This document shows positions 9,573-18,693 of a DNA stretch of 64,000 nt, piece by piece (the stretch's first letter is position 1; each line of letters starts with the position of its first letter). The notes under the pieces were generated by a model. It made no database searches. It saw only the letters and a program-made list of their open reading frames with translations, and had not been told where the DNA came from. Position numbers and translations under genes: made by a program. Origin of the DNA: Anabaena cylindrica PCC 7122 (lineage in GTDB: Bacteria > Cyanobacteriota > Cyanobacteriia > Cyanobacteriales > Nostocaceae); the NCBI RefSeq assembly GCF_000317695.1, contig NC_019771.1, positions 3,910,001 to 3,974,000 on the forward strand. The letters run 5' to 3'.

Positions 9573-9859
9573 GCCTTTATTTGCCTCTTCAACTGGGAAT
9601 TTTACGATAGATAATTGGTTGACAAAGTATTGAGCTTTGCCTATTGACAGACACTATGTCAGGCTTAAGTAGCCTACTTCAACTGTCTAGAGTTGTTTAT
9701 CTTTTTCTTAATTATACTTTATAAAAGTACAAACATTTGTTCTCCAGCTGGAGTATTTTATATTTTCTGTAATTTGTTGAGTTAAAAAGGTTGAGATCCC
9801 CGAATCTCCAAGAAGTCGGGAATCTGGTTGTTATTCAGGAATAATTGAGGATATTGAGT

Positions 9860-12445
9860 TTACTTTGATTTGGCCTCTAAAGTTTCCAAGCGGCTTTTTA
9901 GTTCCTGATTTTGTTGTTTGAGTTGGTCGAGTTCTTCACGCATTTGACGCAAGCTTTTTTCTGGGCCAATATTCTTTTGGACTTTGGCAACTTCTTCTTC
10001 AGCATAACGACGAACACGCCCATCAGCTGTTTGATTAGCTAAAGATTGTAAAATAGCGATCGCTTTAGAAGTTTCCATTTGTCCTAATGCTGACACCACT
10101 GCCACCTGTGTCAAAAAGAATGTTTCTCTAGCTATTTCTGCCAATCTGTCTAAAATTCGTTCTAAATTAGCAGGAGTTTGACCAACAGAAATTTTGCCTA
10201 AAGCCCGAATTGTCGCCAGTCGTAACGGTTGAGGGATGCCCAGTTTGGTGTATTCAATCAGCAAATTCAAAGCCGTTTCAGAAGTTTTCAACTCAGCCAG
10301 TCCAGCAACTGCGCCACTGCGTACTACTTCATTCCAACCTGCTTTTTCTTCCAAAACAGATTTTAGCAGCTTAATAACCTTATTTTCATGGGGTTTATCT
10401 TCCAAATTAGCAGATGCAATTGTGCCAATGGTACGACAAGCAGCAGCTTCCACATAGTAGCTGGGATCACCATCCTGCACAAAACCTTTCACAGCTTTAT
10501 AACTAGTATGGGTTTTGATTTGAGACAAAGACTCTACCACCGCACGACGTACATAAGGACTTTGATCTTGCAAACCACCAACTAAAGCATCAAAAGCTTG
10601 ATCTAACTTAATTTCTGCTAACTGTTTAGCCACTTCTACACGCACACCCCAGAAGGAATCATTTTCCAAAGCTGCTGATAGTGCTTTCATCGATTCTAAT
10701 GCGCCTTTTTTAGCTAAAGCCTCAGCTGCATAGATGCGAGAAATGGGATTTGGATCAAATTCTAACTGTGCTTTCAACTCTGCGACTGGATATTCTAGAG
10801 TTACAGTTTTCAGGTAATTATTACCCACATCAAAGCTGATAAAATCAGGCTTTTCTGTCAAGGGAAAGTAGAAACTTTGTTCTCGTTCATTCACACGCAC
10901 AGTGAAACTTTTGAGTTCTAATTTTGGCTGAATATAACCAAAACCGATGGGAATTTTTAGATCAAATAAATCCTTCTGCCCATTATTATCTGTACTGGCT
11001 TGGGTTTGAGTCACCGTCACCTTAGCTAAATTCGCATCCCCATCCCAAGAGTAAGCAACTTTAAAATCGGGATAACCACCGCGATAAACATACTGATCAA
11101 AAAGGAAAGTGAGATTTCGTCCAGTTGCTTTTTCAATGGATCTTAATAAATCTACTGTTTCGACAGTTTGATGAGCATAATCATTAACAAAGGTTTGAAT
11201 TGCTGGCCAAAATAATTCATCTCCCAATTCTGTGCGAATCATGTGATAAACACAAGATCCTTTTTCGTAAATATGGCGATCATAAAGCTCAATTGCTTCC
11301 CGGTAAACATGAGTTACCATTGGCCGACGATAGCGACTATTATCTTCGCTTAAGTAACTCCGGGCTTCCAATAGGCGATAATAAGCTGCGTCTTGGATAC
11401 CATATTCATATTCTGTCCACATTACTTCAGAATAGGAAGCCATTCCTTCCTTAATCCAAGCGTGGGACCAATGTTTAATTACCAGCAAATCACCAAACCA
11501 TTGGTGTGCGAGTTCATGGACAACTAAGCTTTCTGTATTGCGGTTATCTAATGTGGCCCGATTATCTAGTAAACAGCGATCGGTTAAGAGAGTGGTGGAG
11601 GTGTTTTCCATCCCTCCAAAAATGAAGTCATCGACGCAGACCTGGGCATATTTGGGAAAAGGGTATGAGTAACCATACTTTTCGCTCAAAAATTCAATCA
11701 TGCGGGGAGTTTTTCCCATACTGCGTTTAGCATCTGCCTCCCTGCCTTTTTCTACGTAGTAGGTGACGGGTTTACCTTTCCACTCGTCTCGAATTTCGGC
11801 AAAGTCTCCTACTGCTAATGTCATCAAGTAGGTAGGATGAACTTGCTGCTGTAACCAATGGTAAATTTTATCACTGCCATTTTCTTGGGTGTCAATTAAT
11901 TCACCGTTGGAAATAGCGATCAGATGTTTGGGAACACGAACTCGAATTTCCGAAGTTGATAATTGTCCTGGGTAGTCGAAACAGGGAAACCAAAAACGAG
12001 AATCTTCGTCTTCTCCTTGAGTCCAGACTTGGGTGGGTTTGTCTGGATAGTGTTTGTCTGGTTGAATAAAGTAAATTCCCCGTTGGGGTTTTTCCACCGA
12101 GTAAGCGATCGCAATCAACAATCTTTTACCTATCTGAGTTGGTTGAGACAGTTGAATTGCCAGCTTTTCTCCATCATATTCAAACTTTTGCGGTACTTCG
12201 TCTACCTGTACAGATTGGATATTCAGGTTTACAGCATCCAAGGTCAAACGCTCAATATTATTACGGATAGGCAACAATCTAATACTACAATTGCCATAGT
12301 AACTTTGGTTCGGGATATCCAAACTCAGGTCGAGAAAAATATGCTCAACCTGTCCGGGTTTGTCAGGGTTGTAGTGTGGTTTAGCCCCTGGCAACTCAAA
12401 CGATTTATGTCCGTTATTCTCTGTATCAAAATAAGAATGCAACAT
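9860..12445 (-). CDS. M1 family zinc aminopeptidase with C-terminal HEAT repeats
   Basis: 861 residues. The gluzincin site is clear: exopeptidase motif GGMEN (IFGGMENTSTT), HELAH (H310, E311, H314) and the third ligand Glu in IKEGMASYSE 18 residues later. The N-terminal 200 residues form the M1 beta-saddle domain. After the thermolysin-like domain come repeats of the HEAT type from about residue 570 to 810 (for example SPYVRRAVVESLSQI, DGRVRRYAEEEVAKV). The last 40 residues are a coiled coil (LDQLKQQNQELKSRLETLEA). The enzyme removes N-terminal residues from peptides, probably in the cytoplasm since no signal peptide is seen. The long HEAT tail is common in cyanobacterial members. Confidence 0.92.
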   Translation of the reverse strand: MLHSYFDTENNGHKSFELPGAKPHYNPDKPGQVEHIFLDLSLDIPNQSYYGNCSIRLLPIRNNIERLTLDAVNLNIQSVQVDEVPQKFEYDGEKLAIQLSQPTQIGKRLLIAIAYSVEKPQRGIYFIQPDKHYPDKPTQVWTQGEDEDSRFWFPCFDYPGQLSTSEIRVRVPKHLIAISNGELIDTQENGSDKIYHWLQQQVHPTYLMTLAVGDFAEIRDEWKGKPVTYYVEKGREADAKRSMGKTPRMIEFLSEKYGYSYPFPKYAQVCVDDFIFGGMENTSTTLLTDRCLLDNRATLDNRNTESLVVHELAHQWFGDLLVIKHWSHAWIKEGMASYSEVMWTEYEYGIQDAAYYRLLEARSYLSEDNSRYRRPMVTHVYREAIELYDRHIYEKGSCVYHMIRTELGDELFWPAIQTFVNDYAHQTVETVDLLRSIEKATGRNLTFLFDQYVYRGGYPDFKVAYSWDGDANLAKVTVTQTQASTDNNGQKDLFDLKIPIGFGYIQPKLELKSFTVRVNEREQSFYFPLTEKPDFISFDVGNNYLKTVTLEYPVAELKAQLEFDPNPISRIYAAEALAKKGALESMKALSAALENDSFWGVRVEVAKQLAEIKLDQAFDALVGGLQDQSPYVRRAVVESLSQIKTHTSYKAVKGFVQDGDPSYYVEAAACRTIGTIASANLEDKPHENKVIKLLKSVLEEKAGWNEVVRSGAVAGLAELKTSETALNLLIEYTKLGIPQPLRLATIRALGKISVGQTPANLERILDRLAEIARETFFLTQVAVVSALGQMETSKAIAILQSLANQTADGRVRRYAEEEVAKVQKNIGPEKSLRQMREELDQLKQQNQELKSRLETLEAKSK

Positions 12446-13011
12446 TGATAATTACTGACCTTGTAATCCTGAAACTTTCATAAAAATACCGATAGCTACG
12501 CTTGCCGTCGGCATCGTAGATGCGTATCCTCAATCAACACGATTATTTAATGAGGATTTTTCTCTGGGATGGGATGATTGGTATTAACCTTCTCATTTTG
12601 CGCCCAAGTCTCGATGTTTTGATGTCATCTGAATATTTTGCACTTTTGCATCTTCGGGACAAGAGTTTCTTGCACCGCGCTGTGTTCAGGTAGCGTGCCG
12701 TTAGGCGATCGATTTCCGTTAAGCACAAATACTATCGATCATTCTTCTAGCTTAGAATAGCTTGTGGCTAAGAGTCCGACTATTTTTTGGATATCAACTA
12801 AGATACCATTTGCGGATTGACTCCTGACTCTAGTGAAGTCTTTTTTAGAGCCACTATAAATTCTGCGTGTGTATAAACACTAATTTTATCAGTAAAAACC
12901 GCTAAATTAGTGGAAATCGGTGATAAAAATCCTAAATATTGACTATCACTGTTTTAACTGCCTGATAATAATTTATTTGCTCAAATATCTGCTCAAAAGA
13001 GGACAATAACA
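12446..13011. other. Intergenic region between the divergent M1 peptidase and DUF3352 genes
   Basis: 566 bp without a convincing gene. It should hold both divergent promoters. A GC-rich dispersed-repeat-like piece (GATAGCTACGCTTGCCGTCG) sits near 12490 and a HIP1-related GGCGATCGATT near 12704. The 61-codon open frame on the minus strand at 12543-12728 has no start context or composition supporting it. Just before the DUF3352 start is GAGGAC as a Shine-Dalgarno. Confidence 0.6.
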
Positions 13012-14682
13012 ATGCCTGAAAGTAAATCAAAGTTTTTAGTTCCTGCTATTAGTGCTGCTATAGTCGTGGCGGGAGGTATTGCAGTTTATATGTATTTGAA
13101 ATCTCCTACTGGAGATAGTTCCAGTCCTCTGGGCAGTGCTAAAGTAGTACCGGCTAATGCCTTAATAGCAACTTATATCAATACAGATGATCAGTCTTGG
13201 GATAAATTGCGGCAATTTGGTAATCCGCAAGCACAACAGTTGATAACAAAAAGTCTAGAAAATGTCAACAAAGAAATATTTAGTGATAGTAATATTTCTT
13301 ACGAAACAGACATTAAGCCTTGGGTAGGTGGTGTGATGATTGCTGTATTACCACCTACTGCCCCTACACCTACTCAGCCGAATGCACCTATTCAGCCAAA
13401 ACAGGAGCCAAATATCCTGTTAGTAGTAGGTATCAAGGATAAACTCAGTGCCTTGAATTTTTCTAAGAAATTGAAAGAGCAAAAAAATCTGCAAACTGAG
13501 GAATCAGATTATAAAGGTCAGAAAATTATTGCTAGTAAAAATAAGGGCAAATCGACATACACAACGGTTTTGAATAATAGCCAGTTGCTGTTAGCACCAG
13601 AAAAACAAGCTGTAGAAAAAGCTATTGACACTTATAAAGGTGAACCTTCTTTTGCGACTAAAGAAGGTGCAAGCAGCATTCTCTCCAAAGGTGTGGATGT
13701 AAAAAACAGCCTTGCTCAAATTTATGTTCCTGACTACGCCAATATGGCACAGCAATTAACAGCATTAAGTCCCCAAGCTAGGCCATTACCTCCCCAAACC
13801 TTGGCACAACTTAAACAAGTAAAGTCGATGGTAGCGGGTATTGGTGTTGATGATGCAGGATTGCGGTTAAAAGCTGTTGTGAATTTAGATCCGCAACTGA
13901 GCAAATTTCAGTATCAAACGACTCCTGCGAAGATAGTGGGACAATTTCCTAGCGATACCTTTGCTTTAGTCACTGGACAGAATCTTAATCGTAGTTGGCA
14001 AACCTTGGTAGAACAATCAAAAGATTATCCTGAACTGAAGCAAGTAGTTGAACAGACTCGCGGACAACTACAACAATTTGCCAATCTTGATTTAGATAAA
14101 GATATTTTTGGTTGGATGAATCAAGAATTTGCTTTGGGTGCAGTGAAATCAAGTCAAGGATGGTTAGCTAATGTAGGATTTGGAGGAGCGATAGTATTTG
14201 ATACGAGCGATCGCAAAACAGCCGAAGCCACCTTCACTAAACTAGATGATTTAGCCAAAAAGCAATCCCTCAACGTTGCTCAAAAAAGCATTGGTGGTAA
14301 AAATATCACAGAATGGCAAATACCCCAACAAGGCGCTTTAGTAGCACATGGTTGGCTAGATCAGGACACCGTATTTCTTGCTATTGGTGGACCCGTTGCC
14401 GATACCCTGGCAGATAAAAAAGGTCAATCCCTCGATAATACGGACACATTTAAATCCGTAACTGCTTCTTTGCAAAAACCCAACGCAGGTTATTTTTACT
14501 TAGATATGGACAACACCACGTCCCTGATTACTCGTTTTGCCACAGCAGGTCAACCTCTTCCTCCCGATGCTAGTGCTATCCTGGGTTCCATTCGTGGTAT
14601 TGGTGTGACTGTGAATAGCCCTGATAAATCTACCAGTCAAATGGAAATGTTATTGTCTCTGAAGCCTGCTACTGCAAAGTAA
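13012..14682 (+). CDS. DUF3352 domain protein, membrane-anchored
   Basis: 556 residues. One transmembrane anchor lies at residues 8-29 (FLVPAISAAIVVAGGIAVYMYL), followed by a large extracytoplasmic region. That region has the features of cyanobacterial DUF3352 proteins: VVPANALIATYINTDDQSWDKL at its start, a proline-rich insertion around residues 117-136 (PPTAPTPTQPNAPIQPKQEP), and repeated alternating lysine-rich and glycine-rich beta segments. No enzyme motif is seen. The function is unknown; a periplasmic or thylakoid-lumen role is inferred from the anchor. A GAGGAC Shine-Dalgarno precedes the ATG. It is a single-gene unit. Confidence 0.8.
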   Translation: MPESKSKFLVPAISAAIVVAGGIAVYMYLKSPTGDSSSPLGSAKVVPANALIATYINTDDQSWDKLRQFGNPQAQQLITKSLENVNKEIFSDSNISYETDIKPWVGGVMIAVLPPTAPTPTQPNAPIQPKQEPNILLVVGIKDKLSALNFSKKLKEQKNLQTEESDYKGQKIIASKNKGKSTYTTVLNNSQLLLAPEKQAVEKAIDTYKGEPSFATKEGASSILSKGVDVKNSLAQIYVPDYANMAQQLTALSPQARPLPPQTLAQLKQVKSMVAGIGVDDAGLRLKAVVNLDPQLSKFQYQTTPAKIVGQFPSDTFALVTGQNLNRSWQTLVEQSKDYPELKQVVEQTRGQLQQFANLDLDKDIFGWMNQEFALGAVKSSQGWLANVGFGGAIVFDTSDRKTAEATFTKLDDLAKKQSLNVAQKSIGGKNITEWQIPQQGALVAHGWLDQDTVFLAIGGPVADTLADKKGQSLDNTDTFKSVTASLQKPNAGYFYLDMDNTTSLITRFATAGQPLPPDASAILGSIRGIGVTVNSPDKSTSQMEMLLSLKPATAK

Positions 14683-14759
14683 ATTAAATTACTTGTAATA
14701 GGGCAATACACATCTCCAAACAAGGCGTAGGGATAATTCATCAATTGTCCCTACAAAAC

Positions 14760-14835
14760 CTGAGTTCGGAGTTCGGAGTTTCTCCTATGCCTACGGCACG
14801 GCTTCGCCGAACGGAGACGCTACGCGAACGGAGTT
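14760..14835. repeat. Heptamer repeat plus palindromic dispersed repeat
   Basis: Begins with AGTTCGG units (about 2.5 copies from 14763) and continues with inverted GC-rich modules. GCCTACGGCACGGCTTCGCC and GAGACGCTACGCGAACGGAG form overlapping short hairpins (GGCTTCGCC, CGCTACGCG). This mosaic is typical of interspersed repeats in Nostoc-type genomes. It fills much of the 303-bp gap between the DUF3352 gene and the Rpn-like fragments; the rest shows nothing else. Confidence 0.7.
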
Positions 14836-14985
14836 ATGATTTTTAAGGGCGAGAGAATAAGGGTTTGAGACTCCTACTGGGGGCAAGTTTTCCACAAATT
14901 ATCTTATGTCGAACTCAGGTAACAATACCTTTTCCTCCTTGCACCTGATTATATTTCTCTGGATCTAATTAGCAATTTGGGTTAA

Positions 14986-15261
14986 TCACTTATCTGTGTG
15001 AGTTTTTAGCCATTGTTCCAATTCGCTAATGTCCACAAAATCTAATAATGCTTCTCCCAGGTCTTCTCGTTGTTCTATGGTGAGTTTGTTGATATTTTCG
15101 ATGTAATTACTGCTCAATTTTCCGAATCGCTTGGATAACTGACGTACTAGTAAGTTTGTCTGCCATTCTTGTCTAGCTTCTTGTCTACCTTCCTCCTTTG
15201 CTTCTTGATATACTCTTGTTTGCTTGATACCATTCACTAAAAATATTAGGTCTGTGTGCAT
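14986..15261 (-). pseudogene. Rpn/DUF4351-type C-terminal fragment (second, partial copy)
   Basis: 91 codons. It contains only the tail of an Rpn-family (PD-(D/E)XK nuclease-like, transposase-related) protein: the charged linker QEAKEEGRQEARQE and the DUF4351 region (RQLSKRFGKLSSNYIENINKLTIEQREDLGEALLDF...LEQWL). The nuclease domain is absent. It is nearly identical at DNA level to the end of the adjacent copy, showing a recent partial tandem duplication. Whether the short product is made is uncertain. Confidence 0.7.
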
Positions 15262-15264
15262 TTT

Positions 15265-15627
15265 CTATAATTCTATGTGGGATTTGAGCCATTGTTCCAG
15301 GTCAGAAATGTCCACAAAGTCTAATAATGCTTCTCCCAGGTCTTCTAGTTGTTCTATGGTGAGTTTGTTGATATTTTCGATGTAATTACTGCTCAGTTTT
15401 CCAAATCGCTTGGATAACAGACGCATAAGTAAAATCATCTCTCCTTCTTGTCTACCTTCTTGTCTACCTTCCTGTATACCTTCCTGTATACCTTCCTGCT
15501 TTGCTTCTTGATATACTTTTGTTTGCTTGATATCACTGACTAAAAACATCGCTTCAATCTCCTGACGGCTTAATTGCGAGAATTTGGATAACAAAACAGT
15601 CTCTAGTAACTCCATAATACCTTTTCT
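15265..15627 (-). pseudogene. Rpn-family protein truncated at its 5' end by IS1
   Basis: An ATG at 15615 opens 116 codons: ETVLLSKFSQLSRQEIEAMF, a QEG-repeat linker (five QEG-type units) and the DUF4351 tail. The same frame stays open upstream of the ATG (RKGI-MELLET) right up to the inverted repeat of the IS element at 15628, and those residues fit the family. The native gene therefore ran further upstream and has lost its N-terminal PD-(D/E)XK nuclease domain, about 200 residues by family expectation. The remaining reading frame is probably not functional. The downstream fragment is its partial duplicate. Confidence 0.75.
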
Positions 15628-15649
15628 GGTAGTGGTAAATATGTAGTGA
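15628..15649 (+). repeat. Left terminal inverted repeat of the IS1 element
   Basis: 22 bp, perfectly complementary to the repeat at 16561-16582. It directly abuts the broken Rpn reading frame. Confidence 0.93.
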
Positions 15650-15657
15650 TAATAAAA

Positions 15658-16379
15658 TTAGGCGCTACAACAAGAATTATAATGATGAATAAAATACCAG
15701 ATAGCACCAATATGATTATCTAACTTTTTAGAGAAGGATAAAGTCTTTCTAACCAAACGAGAAATTCTTTGACGCATTGTATTATTAAAGCGTTCAATAT
15801 GGTTAGTCTTGCCACTTTCTTTCCCTACTGCCTGATGACGTTTGCTAGGAATAACTTGTGCGTAAGCTGCCCAAAAATCTGTATAGCAAACAGCACATTG
15901 ACGATAAACTGGTGGTAGAGAATTCCATAATCCCCTAGCGCCATCTTCACTGCGGTCGCCTATGTAAACTCCAACTATTTCTCTAGTTTTTTATCCAAAG
16001 CTAACCAAATCCATTGCTTATTACCCTTATGACCTACAAATGACCAAGCCTCATCACACTCAATAGTCAATTTACCTCTTGGTTTGGCTGAAACATTTAC
16101 CTGAGTCGGAATCTGGGCATATTTATTATTCACATATTTTTGCAACCAAGTCTCTGAAACACGAGCAGCACGAGCAATACCTGCGAGAGGTATTTTCTCA
16201 AGTAAAAGTCTATCAATCAGTTCTATAGTATCTTTGCTAATAACTTTATTAGTGGGATTTTCTATAAACTGTCTTTTGCAGTTTTGACACTGGTATTTTG
16301 GTTTTTGATTATGAATCTTCCCATTTTTGACAATGTGTTGAGAACCACAATTGGGGCAAGTAGGTCTGGAGATTGACAT
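15658..16379 (-). CDS. IS1-family transposase, two ORFs joined by a -1 frameshift
   Basis: ORF A (ATG 16379, stop at 15975) has a CPNCGS/CQNCKRQF zinc ribbon, a helix-turn-helix (IARAARVSETWLQKY) and the first catalytic Asp in IECDEAWSFVG. It ends LDKKLEK. ORF B continues in the -1 frame (IVGVYIGDRSEDGARGLW) with the second Asp in CYTDFWAAY, the Glu in NHIERFNNTMRQR, and ends WYFIHHYNSCCSA at 15658. The overlap contains six A followed by C, the A6C slip sequence used for programmed -1 frameshifting in IS1. The break is therefore probably regulatory rather than a mutation, and the transposase looks intact. Confidence 0.85.
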
Positions 16380-16560
16380 CAATACTGAAATAGTTGAATT
16401 TAAAAACACTGATACTATACTACATATAACACTTAACACGTTCTCGCTAAATCATATATTTAGAAACTTTATACTTTAGAGGAGTTTCAATTAGTTGGTT
16501 AAATGTAATTCAAATTGCAACGGCTACAAATGAATAATTTGAGTTAGAAAATATAAGATT

Positions 16561-16582
16561 TCACTACATATTTACCACTACC
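16561..16582 (-). repeat. Right terminal inverted repeat of the IS1 element
   Basis: 22 bp, perfect partner of 15628-15649. The TAG stop now used by the caspase gene (16578-16580) lies inside it. Confidence 0.93.
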
Positions 16583-17603
16583 CTAATTCCAGGGTTATAC
16601 CTTGACCTAAATCTACAATCAATTCACGGCGTTTTGCTGCTGCTATTTTCTGTCCCTGTGCTTCTGCTTCTCGACGCTGTTCTGATTGACTCTGAGATTG
16701 CTTATTTGCTAAACGCTGAAAGGCTGTAATGGCTTTCATATCTTGTCCACCTGCGGCCACATTCACACGCACCCACAACTGAAATGCTAAATCGAAATTT
16801 CCTTCAATTTCTGCATGAAAAGCATCTTCTCTGAGGGCGCTAATATCCCTATCGTTAGCAGACTTGGGGAGTAAAATATAATGCAGTTTTGTAGCGGGTT
16901 CTATGGCTGCATAGGGAGTCTGTATATAATTTTTATGCTTTAGGGTCAATTGGGGAACTTGATGACGCAAATAGTTATACAGCCGTTCAACGGTGGCACA
17001 GTTGCTTTGACCTTGAATTTGCAAACCGTTGAGTAAAACATGGGTAAATGCACCTTGTTGAAGTTCTTCAATTTCGTAAGAAACTTGACTGGGACTACAA
17101 GAAAAGAAGGTAATTACACCTTGCTGTTTTTCTTCACCAATTCCCAAACCTGCACTTTTTTCTCCTGTGCTGCGACAAGCATCAATAAACAACACTATGT
17201 TATCCGCACCACTCCGCCGCAAGCGTTCTGTAATGTAGGTGATGGGGATGGCTAAATTGGGAACAGTGCGAGGATTTCCATCTATGGGTAATAAATAATC
17301 TCGTCCTTCGTGGGGGATGCCGTGGCCGCTAAAGTAGAACCAGAGGGTATCTCCAGGGTTTAAAAAAGGCTGTGCAAAGCGATCGCCTAAAAACGAAATT
17401 AATGTACCGTAAGTTGGTTGAGTATCAAGTCCATGCTGGTCAGGTGGAGAATCATCAGAGAAAAAATATAGATTTTCTGGTTGTACACCCAAATCACGGT
17501 TAAAATAATCCCGCACCCGTTCTGCATCAATTTTTGCATACTGAAGGCGTTGAATTCGATTGTATTTGTTAATGCCAATGACAACGGCGCAATTCTTGGC
17601 CAT
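16578..17603 (-). CDS. Caspase (peptidase C14) family protein, 3' end removed by IS1
   Basis: 341 residues. The p20-like caspase domain is complete: VVIGINKY at the start, catalytic H94 in FYFSGHG and C143 in LFIDACRS. A linker rich in Q, S and E (residues about 300-325) leads to VDLGQGITLELG, then stop. In related cyanobacterial proteins a phrase like GITLEL begins a formylglycine-generating-enzyme-like (FGE/SUMF1) domain (continuing as V-x-IP-G-G-x-F-x-M-G). Here the codon after LEL is the last host codon, and the TAG stop is supplied by the IS inverted repeat. The original was therefore probably a caspase-FGE fusion. Upstream by 7 bp is a small caspase-associated gene. The protease domain may still fold. 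Confidence 0.85.
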   Translation of the reverse strand: MAKNCAVVIGINKYNRIQRLQYAKIDAERVRDYFNRDLGVQPENLYFFSDDSPPDQHGLDTQPTYGTLISFLGDRFAQPFLNPGDTLWFYFSGHGIPHEGRDYLLPIDGNPRTVPNLAIPITYITERLRRSGADNIVLFIDACRSTGEKSAGLGIGEEKQQGVITFFSCSPSQVSYEIEELQQGAFTHVLLNGLQIQGQSNCATVERLYNYLRHQVPQLTLKHKNYIQTPYAAIEPATKLHYILLPKSANDRDISALREDAFHAEIEGNFDLAFQLWVRVNVAAGGQDMKAITAFQRLANKQSQSQSEQRREAEAQGQKIAAAKRRELIVDLGQGITLELG

Positions 17604-17610
17604 ATTGCGG

Positions 17611-18003
17611 TCAATTTTCCGGGGTTTTAGGCGATCGCTTAAATTTTAACTCTATTGCGCCTTTACCAGCTGCTTTTACACCCGTACCTAGTAATTTAAT
17701 TTCACCTTCACTACTAATTTCTACTGTGAGGGTAACTTCGTCTAGTTCAAGTCCTGCTTGCGGTTTGATTTGCTTCTCTACATGACTAAAAAGATGACTC
17801 ACTATGCCCACAAATTGCGACATTTGCGCCGCTAATTTCCCTGCTTTTAGCCGACTTTCTTTTATTTCTTCAACGGTAACAGGGGGACTGCTATAAGGAT
17901 TACCGTTGCCTGTAACAGCTTTTACACCTTCTTTTGTGCGATCGCCTGGAGTGCTTGCGGTGACGATCCATAGTTCTTCGTCTTCCCACCTGTTGTCTGT
18001 CAT
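17611..18003 (-). CDS. Small caspase-associated protein (Pepco/trypco-like)
   Basis: 130 residues. The C-terminal part (QAGLELDEVTLTVEISSEGEIKLLG, GVKAAGKGAIELKFKR) has the pattern of the short beta-rich domain that co-occurs with bacterial caspases and trypsins in conflict systems (named Pepco or trypco in the literature): E-hydrophobic-E strands, a central G-x-G and a basic last strand. The family name is inference from pattern. It starts with ATG after a GAGGAAG Shine-Dalgarno and ends 7 bp before the caspase gene, so the two form an operon. A role as partner or inhibitor of the caspase is plausible. Confidence 0.6.
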   Translation of the reverse strand: MTDNRWEDEELWIVTASTPGDRTKEGVKAVTGNGNPYSSPPVTVEEIKESRLKAGKLAAQMSQFVGIVSHLFSHVEKQIKPQAGLELDEVTLTVEISSEGEIKLLGTGVKAAGKGAIELKFKRSPKTPEN

Positions 18004-18087
18004 GTTACTTCCTCACACCTGCTTGACAATTTTCGCACATATTGTCTGAATCAGGATTTTCAGGATTTCAGGATGAACAGGATTAAA

Positions 18088-18120
18088 TAATTCGTAATTC
18101 GTAATTCGTAATTCGTAATT
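18088..18120. repeat. Short tandem repeat TAATTCG, 4.7 copies
   Basis: Heptameric tandem repeat (unit TAATTCG). It is preceded by a CAGGATTTCAGGATGAACAG dispersed repeat. The same heptamer recurs at 40370-40410. Confidence 0.9.
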
Positions 18121-18193
18121 AAGTTTTGTAATGGGGACATAAACCCACGGAACTTGTTAAGATGATTACCAATTTTAACTGTGTGGGTAAGTA

Positions 18194-18643
18194 TCAATCC
18201 CAAAAATCGACATTTAGCATTGCTTCTAAATCACGGCTAAACGGCCATATATCAGGGAACTTGCATTGGGGATAACCCCTGCGAACAATTTTGAGAGTAT
18301 CTTCATAAGCTTCATCAAACACTTGACTAAAATAAGGCTTTAGGCTAAGTGAATCCTTTAGCAATTTTCTAATTCCAATCCTTTGCTTATCAATAGATTC
18401 TACCCACCCACGATAACAATCAGGCATATTTACATACTTCCGCTTGAGAATATGTTCCAAAAGTTCCCTGAGTCTACTTTCCAGTTCACGTTTATCCGAT
18501 CGCCCCAAATCCTCTATCTCCTCAATCAGATTCTCAAAATCTAGACCCTCAATATCCCTATTCCGTAACTTATTGACGATATCTTCAATCCAAAGTAGAT
18601 AGTCTTGCTCATATAAAGATACTGCAATCTGCGTCTGTGTCAT
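18194..18643 (-). CDS. DUF29 family protein
   Basis: 149 residues, helical and charged. It shows the DUF29 pattern: LYEQDYLLWIEDIVNKLRNRDIEGLDFENLIEEIEDLG at residues 9-46, LESRLRELLEHILKRKY near 55-71, then WVESIDKQRIGIRKLL. DUF29 proteins are abundant in cyanobacteria, often near repeats and toxin-like genes, and have no established activity. The gene stands alone between repeats and the BlaI operon and ends the accessory island. Confidence 0.85.
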   Translation of the reverse strand: MTQTQIAVSLYEQDYLLWIEDIVNKLRNRDIEGLDFENLIEEIEDLGRSDKRELESRLRELLEHILKRKYVNMPDCYRGWVESIDKQRIGIRKLLKDSLSLKPYFSQVFDEAYEDTLKIVRRGYPQCKFPDIWPFSRDLEAMLNVDFWD

Positions 18644-18693
18644 TGCTTTGTCTCCTTTGAGTGACCTAACTCAACCTTACAGCGAATTTTAAT

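Larger units (their letters stand above)
15628..16582 (-). mobile_element. IS1-family insertion sequence, 955 bp
   Basis: Bounded by perfect 22-bp inverted repeats: 15628-15649 (GGTAGTGGTAAATATGTAGT then GA) and its reverse complement at 16561-16582. It encodes a two-frame IS1-type transposase on the minus strand. The outer flanks (ACCTTTTCT on the left, CTAATTCCA on the right) are not a target duplication. Both neighbours are broken exactly at the element's ends, which suggests deletion of adjacent DNA after insertion. Confidence 0.93.

Noticed and set aside
11963..12448. 161-codon open frame opposite the M1 peptidase gene
   Set aside because: Lies antisense inside a gene with clear zinc motifs; its translation has no family pattern.
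12543..12728. 61-codon frame in the M1/DUF3352 gap
   Set aside because: Basic, irregular composition from repeat-like DNA; no start context.
15619..16591. Target-site duplication of the IS1 element
   Set aside because: The nine bases outside each end differ.
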